Notes: a model not told the origin generated them from the sequence alone. A DNA stretch of 64,000 nucleotides from Alteromonas pelagimontana (GCF_002499975.2 NZ_CP052766.1:1860001-1924000), one strand, 5' to 3'; positions 28,355-38,542 are shown, counted from the first letter of the stretch. Made by a program: numbers and translations.

Positions 28355-29353
28355 ATGCGAATTGGGTCATATACGCTAGATAACAATTTGATGTTAGCAC
28401 CGATGGCAGGCGTAACAGATCGACCATTCCGCCAGCTATGCCGGCGCATGGGTGCGGGATTGGTAGTTTCTGAGATGCTTTCCAGTAATCCTCGGGTATG
28501 GAACACGGATAAGTCTTTGCTGCGGATGGATCATACCGGTGAGGACGGCATTCGGTCGGTTCAAATAGCCGGGGCGGATCCGGCATTGATGGCACAGGCG
28601 GCACAACTGAATGTAAGTAACGGTGCGCAAATCATCGATATTAACATGGGTTGTCCGGCTAAAAAGGTAAATAAAAAACTGGCAGGCTCAGCATTGCTGC
28701 AGTATCCAGAGCTGGTTGAGGCCATTGTTCAGGCAGTAGTAGGTGCAGTTGATGTTCCGGTTACCCTGAAAATACGCACTGGCTGGGATACTGATAATCG
28801 TAATGGGGTAGAGATTGCCCGTATTGCAGAAGAAAGCGGCATACAATCGCTGGCAGTTCACGGCAGAACTCGGGCCTGTATGTACAATGGAAACGCGGAA
28901 TACAACACTATTCGCGCAATTAAACGTGCAGTGTCTATTCCCGTAGTTGCCAATGGCGACATTACGTCTCCTGAAAAAGCACAAGAGGTGCTCAACTACA
29001 CTGGTGCGGACGGAATAATGATCGGCCGCGGAGCGCAAGGTAACCCCTGGATTTTCAGACAAATTCAGCATTATCTTGCAACAGGTGAGAACCTACCGCA
29101 ACCGCCATTGTCAGAACAGCATCAGGTGTTGCATGAACATGTTGCGAACGTGCACGCATTTTACGGCGATTATTCCGGTGTCAGAATTGCCCGGAAGCAC
29201 GTGGGCTGGTATCTCGCGGAGTTTGATAAGGATCGTCAGTTTCGCAAAACGTTCAATGGTCTTGAGCAAGCTGATGAACAGCTCAACGCACTTGACGATT
29301 ATTTTCGATCGCTGCATACACGAGAAACCCGACAGATTTCTCCTGCAGCTTAG
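28355..29353 (+). CDS. dusB: tRNA-dihydrouridine synthase B
   Basis: Flavin enzyme that reduces uridine to dihydrouridine in tRNA D-loops. The 332 residues begin MRIGSYTLDNNLMLAPMAGVTDRPFR. They contain the catalytic Cys in INMGCPAKKVNKKLAGSAL (near residue 100), VHGRTR, VVANGDI and GADGIMIGRGAQGNPWIF. A longer frame from 28289 adds 22 unrelated residues; the ATG at 28355 matches the family. It is followed 31 bases later by fis, the classical dusB-fis operon. Confidence 0.97.
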   Translation: MRIGSYTLDNNLMLAPMAGVTDRPFRQLCRRMGAGLVVSEMLSSNPRVWNTDKSLLRMDHTGEDGIRSVQIAGADPALMAQAAQLNVSNGAQIIDINMGCPAKKVNKKLAGSALLQYPELVEAIVQAVVGAVDVPVTLKIRTGWDTDNRNGVEIARIAEESGIQSLAVHGRTRACMYNGNAEYNTIRAIKRAVSIPVVANGDITSPEKAQEVLNYTGADGIMIGRGAQGNPWIFRQIQHYLATGENLPQPPLSEQHQVLHEHVANVHAFYGDYSGVRIARKHVGWYLAEFDKDRQFRKTFNGLEQADEQLNALDDYFRSLHTRETRQISPAA

Positions 29354-29384
29354 TGATGACTAACTAATAGAGCAAGAAAGTATT

Positions 29385-29678
29385 ATGTTCGATCAAAATG
29401 TGACTTCACCATTTACTACGACAGTAACTACGCCTTCACAAACTCAAGCTCAGAAGCCGCTTCGCGACTCCGTTAAGCAAGCAGTTAACAAGTACCTCAA
29501 GCAACTGGATAATGCCAACATCGATAATCTGTATGACCTGGTTCTGGCAGAAGTCGAGGCTCCGCTTCTGGAAGAAGTCATGACTTATACGCGCGGTAAC
29601 CAAACCCGTGCAGCCATCATGATGGGAATCAATCGCGGCACGCTGCGTAAGAAGCTCAAACAGTACGGCATGAACTAA
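29385..29678 (+). CDS. fis: Nucleoid-associated protein Fis
   Basis: Homodimeric DNA-bending protein that activates rRNA promoters and organises the nucleoid in fast growth. The 97 residues are one fewer than E. coli Fis (98). The C-terminal helix-turn-helix is clear ([29 protein letters not shown]), as is the dimer helix region LLEEVM. The N-terminus is Thr-rich and less conserved, as usual. It is the second gene of dusB-fis and is followed by a strong terminator. Confidence 0.98.
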   Translation: MFDQNVTSPFTTTVTTPSQTQAQKPLRDSVKQAVNKYLKQLDNANIDNLYDLVLAEVEAPLLEEVMTYTRGNQTRAAIMMGINRGTLRKKLKQYGMN

Positions 29679-29704
29679 AATATTAGGGGCCACGGCCCAC
29701 AATC

Positions 29705-29730
29705 AAGAGCACCATTCGGTGCTCTTTTTG
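29705..29730 (+). terminator. Intrinsic terminator after fis
   Basis: AAGAGCACC (29705-29713) pairs with GGTGCTCTT (29718-29726) around the tetraloop ATTC, followed by a T tract. It leaves only about 31 bases before the purH start. Confidence 0.9.
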
Positions 29731-29760
29731 TTTCACACACCCAACTAGCAAGACACCACT

Positions 29761-31359
29761 ATGCAAACACCAAAACCTATTAAACGCGCGCTGTTAAGTG
29801 TTTCTGATAAAACCGGTATTATAGAATTTGCCGAAGCTCTGTATCAATCAGGTGTGGAGCTGCTTTCTACCGGCGGTACTGCGAAACTACTTGCTCAGGC
29901 TGGTCTGCCGGTTACAGAAGTTTCTTCGCATACCGGGCATCCGGAAATTATGGACGGCCGGGTAAAAACTCTGCATCCTAAAATCCATGGTGGGATCTTA
30001 GGTCGCCGCGGCCAGGACGAAGATGTTATGGCTGAGCATGAAATTGCCCCCATCGATTTGGTGGTGGTGAATCTTTATCCGTTTGCTGCCACTGTTGCTC
30101 AAGAAGGTTGCAGCCTCGAAGATGCCATAGAAAATATTGATATCGGCGGTCCTACCATGGTGCGAGCGGCAGCAAAGAACCACAAAGATGTCACTATTGT
30201 CGTTAACGCTGCCGATTACCCACGAGTGCTGGAAGAAATGGGCAACAACGGGGGGTCGTTGAAGTATCAAACCCGTTTCGATTTAGCTATAAAGGCGTTT
30301 GAGCATACTGCAGAATATGATGGCATGATTGCCAACTACTTTGGTGCCAAAATTGATGCCGTTGAGTGTGAAGATGACTGCGAGCATTCTCACAGCGAGT
30401 TTCCTCGTACCATCAACATGCAGATGACGAAAAAGCAGGACCTGCGCTACGGTGAAAATTCTCATCAAAGCGCGGCTTTTTATGTGGAAAATCAGATTCA
30501 GGAAGCATCAGTTGCCACCGCACAGCAACTTCAGGGCAAAGAGCTGTCGTTTAATAATATTGCCGATACCGACGCAGCGCTGGAATGTGTTAAAGAATTT
30601 GAAGAACCGGCCTGTGTTATCGTTAAACACGCGAACCCTTGTGGCGTGGCAATCGGTGACACTATTTTAAGCGCTTACGAGCGGGCATACAAAACAGATC
30701 CAACATCAGCTTTCGGTGGCATTATTGCGTTTAACCGCGAGCTGGATGCTCAGACTGCTCAAGCTATTGTGGATCGTCAGTTTGTGGAAGTCATTATTGC
30801 TCCGGCAGTTAGTGAAGACGCCAAGGTTGTCGTTGCCACCAAAAAAAACGTACGTCTGCTTGTGTGCGGCAATTGGCAAGGTCAGCTCACCGATGGTTAT
30901 GACTTTAAACGAGTCAACGGCGGCTTACTGGTGCAAGAGCGAGACTTCGGTATGATCGACATGGAAGATTTGCAGGTAGTTACTAAACGCCACCCCACCG
31001 ACGAACAGCTACGCGATTTGATGTTTTGCTGGAAAGTAGCGAAGTATGTGAAGTCCAATGCTATCGTTTACTGCAAAGATGGCATGACGATTGGTGTTGG
31101 TGCAGGACAAATGAGTCGCGTATATTCAGCCAAAATTGCGGGTATTAAAGCCGCCGACGAGAGCCTTGAAGTGGCAGGTTCGGTCATGGCTTCAGACGCA
31201 TTCTTTCCGTTTCGAGACGGTATTGATGCCGCCGCTGCCGCCGGAATTAAGGCTGTGATCCAGCCGGGCGGTTCAATGCGTGACGAAGAAGTGATTGCCG
31301 CAGCCAATGAACATGATATTGCTATGGTCTTTACAGGGATGCGCCACTTCCGTCATTGA
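29761..31359 (+). CDS. purH: Bifunctional AICAR transformylase / IMP cyclohydrolase
   Basis: Catalyses the last two steps of purine synthesis, AICAR to FAICAR to IMP. The N-terminal MGS-like cyclohydrolase domain begins [20 protein letters not shown] and includes STGGTAKLL. The C-terminal transformylase domain contains [30 protein letters not shown] and a [10 protein letters not shown] motif near the end. At 532 residues it is complete. It starts just 31 bases past the fis terminator, so its promoter must overlap that hairpin or lie inside fis. It is followed by the secreted methyltransferase-like gene and purD. Confidence 0.98.
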   Translation: MQTPKPIKRALLSVSDKTGIIEFAEALYQSGVELLSTGGTAKLLAQAGLPVTEVSSHTGHPEIMDGRVKTLHPKIHGGILGRRGQDEDVMAEHEIAPIDLVVVNLYPFAATVAQEGCSLEDAIENIDIGGPTMVRAAAKNHKDVTIVVNAADYPRVLEEMGNNGGSLKYQTRFDLAIKAFEHTAEYDGMIANYFGAKIDAVECEDDCEHSHSEFPRTINMQMTKKQDLRYGENSHQSAAFYVENQIQEASVATAQQLQGKELSFNNIADTDAALECVKEFEEPACVIVKHANPCGVAIGDTILSAYERAYKTDPTSAFGGIIAFNRELDAQTAQAIVDRQFVEVIIAPAVSEDAKVVVATKKNVRLLVCGNWQGQLTDGYDFKRVNGGLLVQERDFGMIDMEDLQVVTKRHPTDEQLRDLMFCWKVAKYVKSNAIVYCKDGMTIGVGAGQMSRVYSAKIAGIKAADESLEVAGSVMASDAFFPFRDGIDAAAAAGIKAVIQPGGSMRDEEVIAAANEHDIAMVFTGMRHFRH

Positions 31360-31509
31360 TATTTCAACGACGGTAAATGAGGAGTAAGTGGCGTTGCCAA
31401 GTATTAGGGGAAACTGGCGTTTTACTAACGCTCAGTTACCCTTATATAAACAAAAAAAGTGCCAGTACGCTGGTATAACGCACCGTCACTATACACAAGG
31501 AAAAACCTT

Positions 31510-32322
31510 ATGAAAAAAACGATAGGAATACTTGCTGCTTCCCTTTTTCTGTCAGGCAATATCGCTATGGCAGATCCAATCACTGATGCCGTTAAAAACG
31601 AAAATCGTACCGCAGAAGCAAAGTTACGTGACGAGTATCGTAATCCGCAGCAAACCTTGCGATTTTTTGGTATAGAACCAGATATGACCATAGTAGAAAT
31701 CTGGCCAGGCGGAGGTTGGTATACCGATATATTGGCGAACCTGGTGAAAGAAGATGGTAAATTTATTGCTGCCCATTTCTTTCTGGATGAGAGTTCGCCC
31801 GGTTATTTCCGTAGCTCTTTGGAAAGCTTTAAGCAGAAAGTCGCCAATGATGCCGCTTATAAAGATATCCGGATAACCGCGTTTCACCCCGTTAAAGCGC
31901 CGGATATTGCTGAACCAGGCAGTGCTGACGCCGTTCTTACCTTCCGTAATGTTCACAACTGGTATATGGGTGAGGGTGAAAAAGACGTAAAAAGCGCATT
32001 TAAAGCGTTTTATAAAGCACTTAAGCCGGGTGGGATCCTCGGCGTGGTAGAACACAGATTACCAGAATCGGCTGCTAACAGTGCCATGAAAGAGAGCGGC
32101 TATGTGAAGCAATCATTGGTGGTAAGCGCAGCCGAATCAGCTGGTTTTAAACTTGTGGGACAAAGCGATATTAATGCTAATTCTCAGGATACCGCTGACC
32201 ATCCAAAAGGTGTCTGGACATTACCGCCGACACTGGCTTTAAAAGATCAGGATCGCGACAAATATCTTGCCATTGGTGAGAGTGATCGTATGACGCTGAA
32301 ATTTATTAAACCGAAAAACTAA
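31510..32322 (+). CDS. Exported SAM-methyltransferase-like protein (COG4798 type)
   Basis: A 270-residue protein with a signal peptide (MKKTIGILAASLFLSGNIAMADP, cut near residue 20) and a methyltransferase-like Rossmann fold. The motif-I region is VEIWPGGGWYTDIL, followed by FIAAHFFLDE and ADAVLTFRNVHNWY. LKPGGILGVVEHR is typical of class I enzymes. Such exported predicted methyltransferases recur in marine bacteria; substrate is unknown, and SAM supply in the periplasm is doubtful, so a non-methyltransferase role is possible. The ATG at 31510 has a CAAGGAAAA ribosome site. It sits between purH and purD and ends 12 bases before purD. Confidence 0.85.
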   Translation: MKKTIGILAASLFLSGNIAMADPITDAVKNENRTAEAKLRDEYRNPQQTLRFFGIEPDMTIVEIWPGGGWYTDILANLVKEDGKFIAAHFFLDESSPGYFRSSLESFKQKVANDAAYKDIRITAFHPVKAPDIAEPGSADAVLTFRNVHNWYMGEGEKDVKSAFKAFYKALKPGGILGVVEHRLPESAANSAMKESGYVKQSLVVSAAESAGFKLVGQSDINANSQDTADHPKGVWTLPPTLALKDQDRDKYLAIGESDRMTLKFIKPKN

Positions 32323-32334
32323 CGGAATGCTTTG

Positions 32335-33630
32335 ATGAACGTACTTGTCATTGGCGGCGGTGGCCGCGAACATGCGCTTGCTTGGAAAGCGGCACAATCT
32401 TCAACTGTTTCAACCGTATTTGTTGCTCCTGGCAATGCCGGAACAGCAAACGAACCCAAACTCAGTAACGTTGATATTGATGTCACTGACATTAATGGAT
32501 TATTGAGCTTTGCTAAAGAGAATACTGTTGCGTTGACCATTGTCGGCCCGGAAGCGCCGCTTGTGGCAGGTGTTGTTGATGCGTTTCAGGCGGCGGGCCA
32601 AGCTATTTTTGGTCCGACGCAAGCTGCGGCGCAACTTGAAGGGTCGAAAGCTTTTACTAAAGATTTTCTGGCTCGTCATAACATACCCTCTGCGGCTTAC
32701 CAGAATTTTACTGAAATTGAACCCGCACTTGCATATGTGCGGGAAAAAGGCGCGCCCATTGTGGTGAAAGCCGACGGCTTAGCCGCAGGTAAGGGCGTAA
32801 TTGTTGCTGCTACACTTGAAGAAGCTGAAGATGCTATCCGCGATATGTTAGCAGGCAATGCTTTTGGTGAGGCCGGTAGTCGCGTAGTAGTAGAAGAATT
32901 TCTTGAGGGTGAAGAAGCCTCATTCATTGTAATGGTTGACGGCAAAACTGTATTGCCTTTTGCTACCAGTCAGGATCACAAGCGTGCTGGCAACGGCGAC
33001 AGCGGTCCTAATACCGGTGGTATGGGTGCGTATTCCCCTGCTCCTGTAGTGACACCGGAAATTCATCAGCGGGTAATGGATGAAGTCATTTTGCCTACTG
33101 TAAAAGGTATGGCTGCAGAAGGGAATCCTTATACAGGCTTTTTGTATGCCGGATTAATGATAACAGCCGACGGCTCACCAAAAGTGATTGAATACAACTG
33201 CCGCTTTGGGGATCCGGAAACGCAACCAATTATGATGCGTCTGCAATCCGACATTGTAGAATTATGTCTGGCGGCGTCAAAAGGAGAGCTTGCCGATAAA
33301 GCCATCGCTTTTGATCCGCGGGCTGCCGTAGGTGTGGTGTTAGCTGCTGGTGGATATCCAGGAAGCTATAACAAAGGCGATGTGATCACCGGTTTAGCCC
33401 ACGCTGGCGAACTTGATGGCAAAGTGTTTCATGCTGGTACGGCACTTAAAGACGGTAACGTCGTGACAGCCGGTGGAAGAGTATTGTGCGCCACCGCACT
33501 GGGCAACAATGTGACTGAAGCCCAACAAAAAGCTTATGAACTTGTAAATACGATCAACTGGAACGATGTTTATTATCGCACAGACATCGCGCATCGGGCC
33601 ATTGCCCGAGAAAGTAGCGCAGAAAGCTAA
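32335..33630 (+). CDS. purD: Phosphoribosylamine-glycine ligase (GARS)
   Basis: ATP-grasp enzyme of purine synthesis that joins phosphoribosylamine and glycine to GAR. The 431 residues begin MNVLVIGGGGREHALAWK. They contain VGPEAPLVAGVVDAF, KADGLAAGKGVIVA (ATP loop), DHKRAGNGDSGPNTGGMGAYSPAP, and NCRFGDPETQ. An upstream TTG at 32332 is less likely than the ATG at 32335, which has an AACGGAA ribosome site. It is separated from purH by the methyltransferase-like gene. A hairpin follows at 33651-33684. Confidence 0.98.
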   Translation: MNVLVIGGGGREHALAWKAAQSSTVSTVFVAPGNAGTANEPKLSNVDIDVTDINGLLSFAKENTVALTIVGPEAPLVAGVVDAFQAAGQAIFGPTQAAAQLEGSKAFTKDFLARHNIPSAAYQNFTEIEPALAYVREKGAPIVVKADGLAAGKGVIVAATLEEAEDAIRDMLAGNAFGEAGSRVVVEEFLEGEEASFIVMVDGKTVLPFATSQDHKRAGNGDSGPNTGGMGAYSPAPVVTPEIHQRVMDEVILPTVKGMAAEGNPYTGFLYAGLMITADGSPKVIEYNCRFGDPETQPIMMRLQSDIVELCLAASKGELADKAIAFDPRAAVGVVLAAGGYPGSYNKGDVITGLAHAGELDGKVFHAGTALKDGNVVTAGGRVLCATALGNNVTEAQQKAYELVNTINWNDVYYRTDIAHRAIARESSAES

Positions 33631-33650
33631 GCGTTCATTGTTACTTGCTG

Positions 33651-33690
33651 CTGTACCTGCTTAAGTTGTTGCTTTCAGGTACAGCGCGTT
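33651..33690 (+). terminator. Probable terminator after purD
   Basis: CTGTACCTG (33651-33659) pairs perfectly with CAGGTACAG (33676-33684) around a 16-base loop. The following sequence has only a short T run, so termination may be weak or Rho-assisted. Confidence 0.55.
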
Positions 33691-33987
33691 GTTTACCTCT
33701 GCACTCATCACGCCCCCTCATCAAGACATTGCAACCGAACTACACTATTTGCTGCCTGCCACTGCCCCACAGACCAGTTTACTTCCTTTACCTTTGGCCG
33801 TAGCATTACTTTCATAGCAGATAAAAATTTCAATAGTGTGAGGTTCAATATGCATTTATCGCCACTTCGCAGCAAAATGTGAAGAGTTACAAGCGATCTT
33901 ATACTCATTTTTGCTATTATCAGTACTCTTGATTATTCAACCTGGGCAGCTTATAACTAGAGTCCGGTTTTTAGCGAAAGAAACTTC
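33691..33987. other. Intergenic region before prkB, nothing recognised
   Basis: About 300 bp without a supported gene. It should hold the prkB promoter. A TTGCTA/TATTCA pair with 17-base spacing near 33916-33944 is a weak candidate. Confidence 0.35.
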
Positions 33988-34890
33988 ATGTCTGTAAAAC
34001 ATCCAATAATTGCTATCACCGGTTCCTCGGGCGCTGGTACGACAACAACGACGAATGCGATAAGACATATATTCCGCAATTTAAGTATTAATGCGGCTGT
34101 AGTGGGAGGCGATAGCTTTCATCGCTTTACCCGTCCTGAAATGGAAGTTGAGATCCGTAAAGCGCAGGAACAGGGAAGACACATTAGCTATTTTGGTCCT
34201 AAGGCTAACGATTTTGATTTGCTGGAAAGCCTATTCAAAGATTACGGCCTGTCTGGGCAAGGTCAATTTCGCCAATATTTACATACGTTTGATGATGCCG
34301 TTCCTTTCAACCAAATGCCGGGCACTTTTACGCCGTGGCAGGATTTACCGCCAAGCACCGATTTATTGTTTTATGAAGGCTTACACGGCGGCGTGAAAAC
34401 AGAAGAAAACGATGTGGCGCGTCATGTTGATCTTCTGGTAGGCATGGTGCCCATTGTTAATCTGGAGTGGATCCAGAAAATAGTACGCGATACCACAGAT
34501 CGTGGCCACTCACGTGAAGCGGTAATGAGCAGCATTGTGCGTGGTTTAGATGACTATTTCCATTACATTACCCCACAATTTTCCCGCACCCACGTAAATT
34601 TTCAACGAGTTCCTACAGTGGATACATCCAATCCATTTAGCGCCAGGGAAATTCCCTCTCAGGATGAAAGTTTTGTGGTGGTGAGATTTCGCCGTGAGAT
34701 GAAAACGGTTAATTTTCCTTACTTGCTTCAAATGATTGATGGTGCATTCATGTCGCGCATTAATACACTAGTGGTGCCGGGAGGGAAAATGGGCCTGGCG
34801 ATGGAGTTGATCCTAACGCCGCTGATAGAAGAATTGCTAGATAAAAAACGTCGAGCAGGTCAACAAATGGATTGGGTATCGGAGGATTAG
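33988..34890 (+). CDS. prkB: Phosphoribulokinase-family protein PrkB
   Basis: A 300-residue P-loop kinase of the bacterial PrkB branch, related to Calvin-cycle phosphoribulokinase but found in heterotrophs; its substrate is not established. The Walker A loop is TGSSGAGTTTTT near residue 11. Further motifs are VGGDSFHRF, ISYFGPKANDFDLLESLF and FYEGLHGG (Walker B region). No RuBisCO or other Calvin-cycle gene is seen here, which argues against carbon fixation. It has its own upstream region and precedes nhaD on the same strand. Confidence 0.92.
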   Translation: MSVKHPIIAITGSSGAGTTTTTNAIRHIFRNLSINAAVVGGDSFHRFTRPEMEVEIRKAQEQGRHISYFGPKANDFDLLESLFKDYGLSGQGQFRQYLHTFDDAVPFNQMPGTFTPWQDLPPSTDLLFYEGLHGGVKTEENDVARHVDLLVGMVPIVNLEWIQKIVRDTTDRGHSREAVMSSIVRGLDDYFHYITPQFSRTHVNFQRVPTVDTSNPFSAREIPSQDESFVVVRFRREMKTVNFPYLLQMIDGAFMSRINTLVVPGGKMGLAMELILTPLIEELLDKKRRAGQQMDWVSED

Positions 34891-35103
34891 TCTGTCTCTG
34901 TTTTTACTGCATAAACAAGTAACGGTAGCGTGACAGTTGTTACAACTTAAGGTCTTTTGATTCACGCGCTGTTTCCATCGCTTTTTCATGAATTTCACAC
35001 GCAGCTATTATATCCGAAAACCTGGGAGATACGGCGTATTACCGTTTCCTTGATGAGGAAAGAAAGCGTAAAATACTGCCCTCAAAAACCTACGGTTACT
35101 ACA

Positions 35104-36354
35104 ATGCTCGATCTTCTGCTGATTGGTATAGCGATATTGGCACTTGCAGGTGTGATATTTGAAGAAGCACTGCATGTTAACAAAGCAAAAACCACCCTTT
35201 TCCTTGGCACTCTGGCTTGGATTATACTTTTCATTAACGCCGATAAAGGTCCTGGTTTAGTCGAAGTTAATGACAGTCTGCTGCACAACATTACAGAAAT
35301 TTCTACTCTGTGGTTATTTCTTGTTGCAGCAATGACATTTGTAGCCTATCTAAACCGTAAAGGCATGATCGAGAACCTTCTTAATCTGATTATGCCCGCA
35401 CAGATCAGCCTGAAAAAGCTGCTATTTTTTACTGCTCTCTTTAGTTTTTGCTTTTCTTCCCTGGCAGATAACATTACCGCTACCCTGGTATCTATAGCGT
35501 TAGTGCTTTCGCTGGGATTACCGTTTAATCAAACCCTACGATTTGCGGTGTTAGTGGTGTTTGCGGTGAATTCCGGTGGCGTGTCTCTGATAACCGGTGA
35601 CGTGACTACGCTAATGATATTCATGCAGGGTAAAGTCACCATCACACAATTATTGATGCTACTGCTGCCTGCTCTTGCGGCGGTACTGTTACTGGCCTGT
35701 ATGCTCAGTTACGGCTTGAAAGGTACCGTTAAAATAAAGCGCACAAAGCGTAAAATGCGCACTGTTGACTATGTCATTGCTGGCATCTTCCTTTCTACCA
35801 TTGTGCTCACCCTTGTGGGCAACGTGCAGTATGGCATTCCTCCCATGCTCAGCTTTTTAACGGGAATGTCAGTGATGTTTTTGGTAGCTACATTTATGGG
35901 CGATAAAGAATCTGATAATGACCCTATTCTTGATTACATCCGCCTGATCGAGTTTGACACACTGCTGTTTTTCCTCGGCGTATTACTGCTTGTGGGTATG
36001 CTGGAACATATTCACGCCCTTGGCGCGCTGCTACACGTATATACGTTACTTCCGCCCACTGGCGCAAATTATGTGATGGGCGTGTTGTCTTCCATGATTG
36101 ATAACGTTCCCTTAACTGCAGCCCTGCTAAAAGCTAATATTGACATGAGCACACCAGAATGGATGGCGTTAACTTACGCAGTAGGTGTGGGTGGCTCACT
36201 ACTGGTTATTGGATCAGCAGCTGGAATTGTGGCCATGAGTAAAGTAAAAGGCTTAACCTTTGCGCGCTACGGAAAATTCTCGCTGCTACTGTTACTGGCT
36301 TACAGCGTTGGCTACGGCTTAGTGCTTCTGCTTTCTCAGGCTTTGGTGGAATAA
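35104..36354 (+). CDS. nhaD: Na+/H+ antiporter NhaD
   Basis: Inner-membrane sodium:proton antiporter of the ion-transporter superfamily, typical of marine and halophilic bacteria. The 416 residues have about 12 helices. They include ALAGVIFEEALHVNKAKTTL near the N-terminus, SSLADNITATLVSIAL (near 120) and MGVLSSMIDNVPLTAALLKA (near 325), the two conserved re-entrant motifs. The frame opens at 34957, but those 49 residues are polar and unlike the family, so the ATG at 35104 is preferred; its ribosome site is weak. It lies just upstream of ompR-envZ, fitting a salt-stress context. Confidence 0.93.
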   Translation: MLDLLLIGIAILALAGVIFEEALHVNKAKTTLFLGTLAWIILFINADKGPGLVEVNDSLLHNITEISTLWLFLVAAMTFVAYLNRKGMIENLLNLIMPAQISLKKLLFFTALFSFCFSSLADNITATLVSIALVLSLGLPFNQTLRFAVLVVFAVNSGGVSLITGDVTTLMIFMQGKVTITQLLMLLLPALAAVLLLACMLSYGLKGTVKIKRTKRKMRTVDYVIAGIFLSTIVLTLVGNVQYGIPPMLSFLTGMSVMFLVATFMGDKESDNDPILDYIRLIEFDTLLFFLGVLLLVGMLEHIHALGALLHVYTLLPPTGANYVMGVLSSMIDNVPLTAALLKANIDMSTPEWMALTYAVGVGGSLLVIGSAAGIVAMSKVKGLTFARYGKFSLLLLLAYSVGYGLVLLLSQALVE

Positions 36355-36463
36355 CAAAGCGCTGACAAACTTTGTAACACTCCAGACCCATTGGCAATGA
36401 TTGTGCGCTTTCGTCTATAAACGGTTGTGGTTATAGTGGAAGAAAAGTAACAGGAACAAGTCA

Positions 36464-37186
36464 ATGGGCCAGGAAACTTCAAAAATTCTCGTAGTGGACG
36501 ACGATATGCGTTTGCGCAGTTTGCTTGAACGCTATCTGGTTGAACAAGGGTATCAGGTGCGCACTGCGGCGAATGCAGAGCAAATGGACAGGCTGCTTGA
36601 ACGAGAAAATTTCCACCTGATGGTACTTGACCTCATGCTTCCCGGCGAAGATGGTTTATCCATATGTCGCCGCCTGCGCCAGACCGACAGCGATTTACCC
36701 ATTATCATGCTTACCGCCAAGGGAGACGAAGTAGACCGTATTATCGGGCTTGAAATGGGTGCAGATGATTATTTACCCAAGCCATTCAACCCTAGAGAAT
36801 TGCTGGCAAGAGCCAAAGCAGTATTGCGCAGAAAAACAACCGAAGCACCTGGAGCTCCGTCCAGAGGCGAACAGATTATTGAGTTTGGCGAGTATCGTCT
36901 TAACCTTGCCACCAGAGAAATGTCTGCCAGCGGTACGCCAATGATGTTAACGAGCGGCGAATTTGCGGTGTTAAAATCGCTGGTTACGCATCCCCGCGAA
37001 CCGTTATCACGTGACAAATTGATGAACCTGGCAAGAGGCCGGGATTACAGCGCGCTGGAACGTAGTATTGATGTTCAGGTATCGCGGTTGCGTCGAATGC
37101 TGGAAAAAGACCCCGCCAATCCGCGTTATATTCAGACTGTCTGGGGGTTAGGCTATGTTTTTGTTCCCGACGGCGAGAGCGCATAA
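36464..37186 (+). CDS. ompR: Osmotic response regulator OmpR
   Basis: Two-component response regulator of 240 residues that controls porin and other osmotic genes. The receiver domain has the acidic pair at Asp12/Asp13, phospho-acceptor Asp56 (LMVLDLMLP), Thr in MLTAKGDE, and Lys in LPKPFNPREL. The C-terminal winged-helix domain (about 135-235) contains LTSGEFAVLKSLV and YIQTVWGLGYVFVPDG. It starts with a CAGGAAC ribosome site and is followed 15 bases later by envZ. Confidence 0.97.
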   Translation: MGQETSKILVVDDDMRLRSLLERYLVEQGYQVRTAANAEQMDRLLERENFHLMVLDLMLPGEDGLSICRRLRQTDSDLPIIMLTAKGDEVDRIIGLEMGADDYLPKPFNPRELLARAKAVLRRKTTEAPGAPSRGEQIIEFGEYRLNLATREMSASGTPMMLTSGEFAVLKSLVTHPREPLSRDKLMNLARGRDYSALERSIDVQVSRLRRMLEKDPANPRYIQTVWGLGYVFVPDGESA

Positions 37187-37201
37187 TACAGAGTAGCAGC
37201 A

Positions 37202-38542
37202 GTGCGATTACTCCCTAAAAGTGCCTTCGGGCAAACGGTGTTGCTCATCGGCTTATTGTTACTGATTAATCAGGTTGTCTCATATTTGTCGGTGACTTAT
37301 TACTTTATTCGCCCCACATCGCAGCAAATCAACAGCTTATTGGCCACGCAGGTACAAAGCCTGCGGGCGCAGGGATTATTAACCGCTGATAAAAGTGAAC
37401 GCCAAGCCTATGCCCGGCAGACTCAGGTACAAATTCTCACTACCGATCAGGCGCTGGAAAAGGGCTTGCGAGCGACCACTTACTACGGCTTAATGTCTTC
37501 TCAGGTCTCTTCACAAATTGGAGTAAAAGCCGATGTTCGCGTCAGCACTCCCACTGAACAAGTGCCCAACGCTCCCTACCTGGTTTGGATAAACCTGCGT
37601 TCTTCTCCCGAAACCTGGATCACCATCCCGCTATCCGGCTGGAGCGACGCCAATATTTCACCGTTGACGATTTATCTGATGGTTATAGGCATTCTCAGTG
37701 TGGCAGGCGGATGGCTGTTTGTGCGGCGCTTGAACCGGCCGCTGCAAGCGCTGCAAACAGCGGCGCTTCAAGTGGGTCGCGGCCGCTTTCCTCCACCTTT
37801 GGAAGAACAGGGCAGCAGTGAAATGATAGCGGTAACGCGGGCGTTTAACCGGATGAATCAGGGAATTAAGCAGCTGGAACATGATCGTACTTTAATGACT
37901 GCCGGTATTTCTCACGATTTACGCACGCCTTTGACAAGAATTCGGCTAGCCACAGAAATGTTACCTGATGAGCAAGACTGGATCCGGGATGGCATCGTTA
38001 TCGACATTGAAGATATGAATGCCATTATCGATCAGTTTATCGATTACGCCCGCAAAGATCGGCCGGAGCAATGGGAGGATACGAACCTTAATCAGCTGAT
38101 TCTTGATCTTAGCCACGCGCGGCATTTTGACGAGTCCCATCATATCGAACTTAAACTGAACGACTTGCCGGAGTTACGGCTACGTAAAATTGCCATTAAA
38201 CGCGTGCTGGACAACCTTATTGAAAATGCATTTCGTTATGGCGGTGAGCGCATTGTCATCAGCAGCTTCCATGATCCGCAGCAAAAACGCGTTTACTGTC
38301 GGGTGCGGGACTTTGGTCCCGGTATTCCCGATAATGAACTGGATTCTGCTTTCATGCCGTTTTCTCAAGGCGATAAAGCACGGGGAAGCCTGGGGTCGGG
38401 TTTGGGTTTAGCCATTACCCGACGGATCATTGATGGACACGATGGTGAAATTACTTTACGTAATCATCCTCAAAAAGGTCTGATTGCCGAGTTCTGGCTA
38501 CCTGTAAAATCCGAACATTATAACGCAGCAGGATCAACATGA
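37202..38542 (+). CDS. envZ: Osmosensor histidine kinase EnvZ
   Basis: Inner-membrane sensor kinase of 446 residues that phosphorylates OmpR. There are membrane helices at about 12-35 and 154-172 with a periplasmic domain between. A HAMP segment follows (about 173-225), then the H-box [20 protein letters not shown] with His238, the N-box [11 protein letters not shown], and the G-boxes GPGIPD and GSGLGLAIT. Translation starts at GTG (37202). The 3' end overlaps the convergent MFS gene by 25 bases, so the last eight codons are read on both strands. Confidence 0.96.
   Translation: MRLLPKSAFGQTVLLIGLLLLINQVVSYLSVTYYFIRPTSQQINSLLATQVQSLRAQGLLTADKSERQAYARQTQVQILTTDQALEKGLRATTYYGLMSSQVSSQIGVKADVRVSTPTEQVPNAPYLVWINLRSSPETWITIPLSGWSDANISPLTIYLMVIGILSVAGGWLFVRRLNRPLQALQTAALQVGRGRFPPPLEEQGSSEMIAVTRAFNRMNQGIKQLEHDRTLMTAGISHDLRTPLTRIRLATEMLPDEQDWIRDGIVIDIEDMNAIIDQFIDYARKDRPEQWEDTNLNQLILDLSHARHFDESHHIELKLNDLPELRLRKIAIKRVLDNLIENAFRYGGERIVISSFHDPQQKRVYCRVRDFGPGIPDNELDSAFMPFSQGDKARGSLGSGLGLAITRRIIDGHDGEITLRNHPQKGLIAEFWLPVKSEHYNAAGST

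Noticed and set aside
33988..34890. Calvin-cycle phosphoribulokinase as sign of carbon fixation
   Set aside because: The sequence is the short PrkB type found in heterotrophs, and no RuBisCO or related gene is nearby.
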